Assembly: GCF_900129275.1 (NCBI RefSeq)
Contig: NZ_FQUX01000002.1
Span: forward strand, 127,795 to 191,794
From: Arenibacter palladensis
GTDB lineage: Bacteria > Bacteroidota > Bacteroidia > Flavobacteriales > Flavobacteriaceae
Reading direction: 5' to 3'
Length of the DNA stretch: 64,000 nucleotides
Shown here: positions 62,812 to 64,000 of the stretch, one piece after another
Layout: each line of letters starts with the position of its first letter
Numbering within the stretch: the first letter of the stretch is position 1
Notes under the pieces: model-generated
Databases searched by the model: none
The model's input: only the letters and a program-made list of their open reading frames with translations
What the model was told of the DNA's origin: nothing
Translations under genes and position numbers: made by a program

Positions 62812-63579
62812 ATGAGTATATCCAAAGACCCGAAAGTTAGTTTAGTCGGTGCCGGCCCAGGAAGTAGCGACCTTATAACCCTTAGAGGATACAGAACATT
62901 GGAAGATGCCGATATCATTTTATATGATGCTTTGGTAAGTACGGATTTGCTCAAGGATCTAAATCCCAACATTCCGAAAATCTATGTGGGCAAGAGATGT
63001 GGGGAGCATTCCCTTACCCAGGAAGAAATTAATAAATTAATAGTGGAAAATGCTTTTAAATATGGTCATGTAGTGCGATTAAAGGGAGGAGATCCATTTG
63101 TATTCGGTAGAGCCAGTGAAGAATTGGAATACGTGGAATCCTTCGGAATACCGGTTACTGTTGTACCAGGGGTAACCAGCGCGATAGCTGTCCCGGCCAG
63201 TCAGGGAATTCCGGTAACCAGACGGGGAATAAGCAGCAGCTTTTGGGTAATGACGGCCACTAAACGCGATGGTTCCTTTTCTGAAGATCTGGAACTGGCA
63301 GCCAAGTCATCTGCCACAATGGTCATATTAATGGGGGTACGTAGATTTTTGGAAATCGCGGATAAAATTGTTCAACATAGAAATGGACTAACCCCATTTG
63401 CAATTATACAGAATGGAACTATAGAGAATGAATCCTGTATAACAGGACTTCTTAAAGACGCAAGGTCACTTGTAGACCAAATAGATATTACACAACCAGG
63501 AATAATAGTGGTCGGGGAAGTAGTAACAGAGCATCCGTCCTTTTTTGAAGAGGAAATCCAAAGGGCACTTAACTATTAA
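62812..63579 (+). CDS. cobA: Uroporphyrinogen-III C-methyltransferase
   Basis: SUMT of 255 residues, making precorrin-2 for siroheme, the NirB cofactor. The SAM-binding GAGPGSSDLITLRG, the loop VRLKGGDPFVFGRASEE and VVPGVTSAIA are all family signatures. The fused dehydrogenase/chelatase domain of CysG is absent, so oxidation and iron insertion need another protein. It is divergent from nirB and shares its control region. Confidence 0.94.
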   Translation: MSISKDPKVSLVGAGPGSSDLITLRGYRTLEDADIILYDALVSTDLLKDLNPNIPKIYVGKRCGEHSLTQEEINKLIVENAFKYGHVVRLKGGDPFVFGRASEELEYVESFGIPVTVVPGVTSAIAVPASQGIPVTRRGISSSFWVMTATKRDGSFSEDLELAAKSSATMVILMGVRRFLEIADKIVQHRNGLTPFAIIQNGTIENESCITGLLKDARSLVDQIDITQPGIIVVGEVVTEHPSFFEEEIQRALNY

Positions 63580-63697
63580 ACAACCAAACTAAACCAAACA
63601 TTTTCAATATTGCAATAGGAGCAGGTCTATAATTGTAATTTCATAATCGCAGGCTTCATATTTTCCCACCTTCATAAAAACACTACTTATTTTCAGT

Positions 63698-63744
63698 ATT
63701 ACGTAATAATTATAAGTAATAATACGTAGAAATACGTATTTTTG
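63698..63744 (+). promoter_or_regulatory. Control region of the NarK-type gene with three TACGTA-core boxes
   Basis: ATTACGTAAT at 63698-63707 (identical to the perfect box upstream of nirB), AATACGTA at 63721-63728 and the palindrome AATACGTATT at 63731-63740. TATTTTTG at 63737-63744 matches the -7 TAnnTTTG and overlaps the last box. The last two boxes are 10 bp apart centre to centre. No clear -33 TTTG was found. Confidence 0.72.
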
Positions 63745-63785
63745 AATTGTTAAACGAAATAACTAATCCTATAAACAATTCAGTT

Positions 63786-64000
63786 ATGAAAGAATTTGTC
63801 TCTGCTAAAGCTACGAAATTAGAACTTTTAAACTTGAGGAGTGTACCAATACGTACCTTTTGGATTACCTCCATTGCCTTTTTCATTTGTTTCTTTGCAT
63901 GGTTCGGTATCGTTCCTTTTATGCCCGATGTTGTCAAGGACTTGGGATTGACTCCCACCCAAAAGTGGAACTCCATCATTTTGGCGGTTTCCGGAACAGT
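63786..64000 (+). CDS. NarK/NasA-type nitrate/nitrite transporter, 5' part
   Basis: Only the first 71 residues are inside the window; the frame is open at the right edge. After a short charged N-terminus (MKEFVSAKATKLELLNL) comes the first membrane helix (about 25-45) and FAWFGIVPFMPDVVKDLGLT, split here as FAWFGIVPF and MPDVVKDLGLT, typical of MFS transporters of the NarK/NasA group. The nitrite reductase and siroheme genes next to it and the shared TACGTA boxes support nitrate or nitrite uptake. Confidence 0.87.
   Translation, partial: MKEFVSAKATKLELLNLRSVPIRTFWITSIAFFICFFAWFGIVPFMPDVVKDLGLTPTQKWNSIILAVSGT

Overview
The window is a contiguous chromosomal segment of a low-GC Bacteroidota, almost certainly a marine member of the Flavobacteriaceae. 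The evidence is a set of lineage markers: a CAL67264-type small membrane protein, DUF4199, DUF6340 and DUF6263 proteins, a GlmU-family sugar nucleotidyltransferase, a 950-residue CarB without its allosteric domain, a MutS2 without a Smr domain, CarboxypepD_reg/plug proteins, no visible Shine-Dalgarno sites, and promoters of the Bacteroidetes type (TTG about 19 nt before TAnnTTTG). The genus cannot be fixed from the sequence alone. No tRNA, rRNA, CRISPR array, prophage or insertion sequence was seen.

Layout. 1-9 kb: end of a metallo-beta-lactamase-fold hydrolase, an SDR, the overlapping menaquinone operon menC / CPBP protease / menE, a plug-domain TPR protein, a methylcrotonyl-CoA carboxylase-like beta subunit and a Gfo/Idh/MocA oxidoreductase. 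9-34 kb: housekeeping genes, including ettA, fumC, mutS2, two tandem DUF6340 lipoproteins, an envelope-sugar operon (DUF4199, GT2, phosphosugar mutase, MsbA-like exporter), rpmE2, a GlmU-family gene, mtaB, a lytic transglycosylase with cardiolipin synthase, and rpmH. 34-44 kb: carB, a secreted X-Pro dipeptidyl-peptidase, and tesA divergent from the ybbA/ybbP ABC pair.

44-55 kb is an accessory-looking catabolic island of two divergent transcription units. Leftward: D-2-hydroxyacid dehydrogenase, HpcH/HpaI aldolase, a gene remnant, a Tat-exported metallophosphoesterase and a MepB-like protein. Rightward: secreted esterase, glycerate kinase, PEP-hydrolase-family protein, cupin, and a 1113-residue lipoprotein that joins a dehydrogenase-type propeller, an azurin-like copper domain and a ThuA-like domain. 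Aldolase, dehydrogenase and glycerate kinase together would convert a 2-keto-3-deoxy acid into pyruvate and phosphoglycerate.

55-64 kb: a K+/H+ antiporter, then a nitrite assimilation locus. nirB, nirD, a DUF4202 gene and a NarX/PilJ-type sensor kinase run leftward; sumT (siroheme) and a NarK-type transporter (cut by the window edge) run rightward. Both control regions carry clusters of TACGTA-core palindromes that overlap the predicted -7 elements.

Most notable are (i) two copies of a roughly 160-bp multi-hairpin repeat whose last stem shows compensatory base changes, (ii) the TACGTA boxes of the nitrite locus, and (iii) the azurin-containing lipoprotein.
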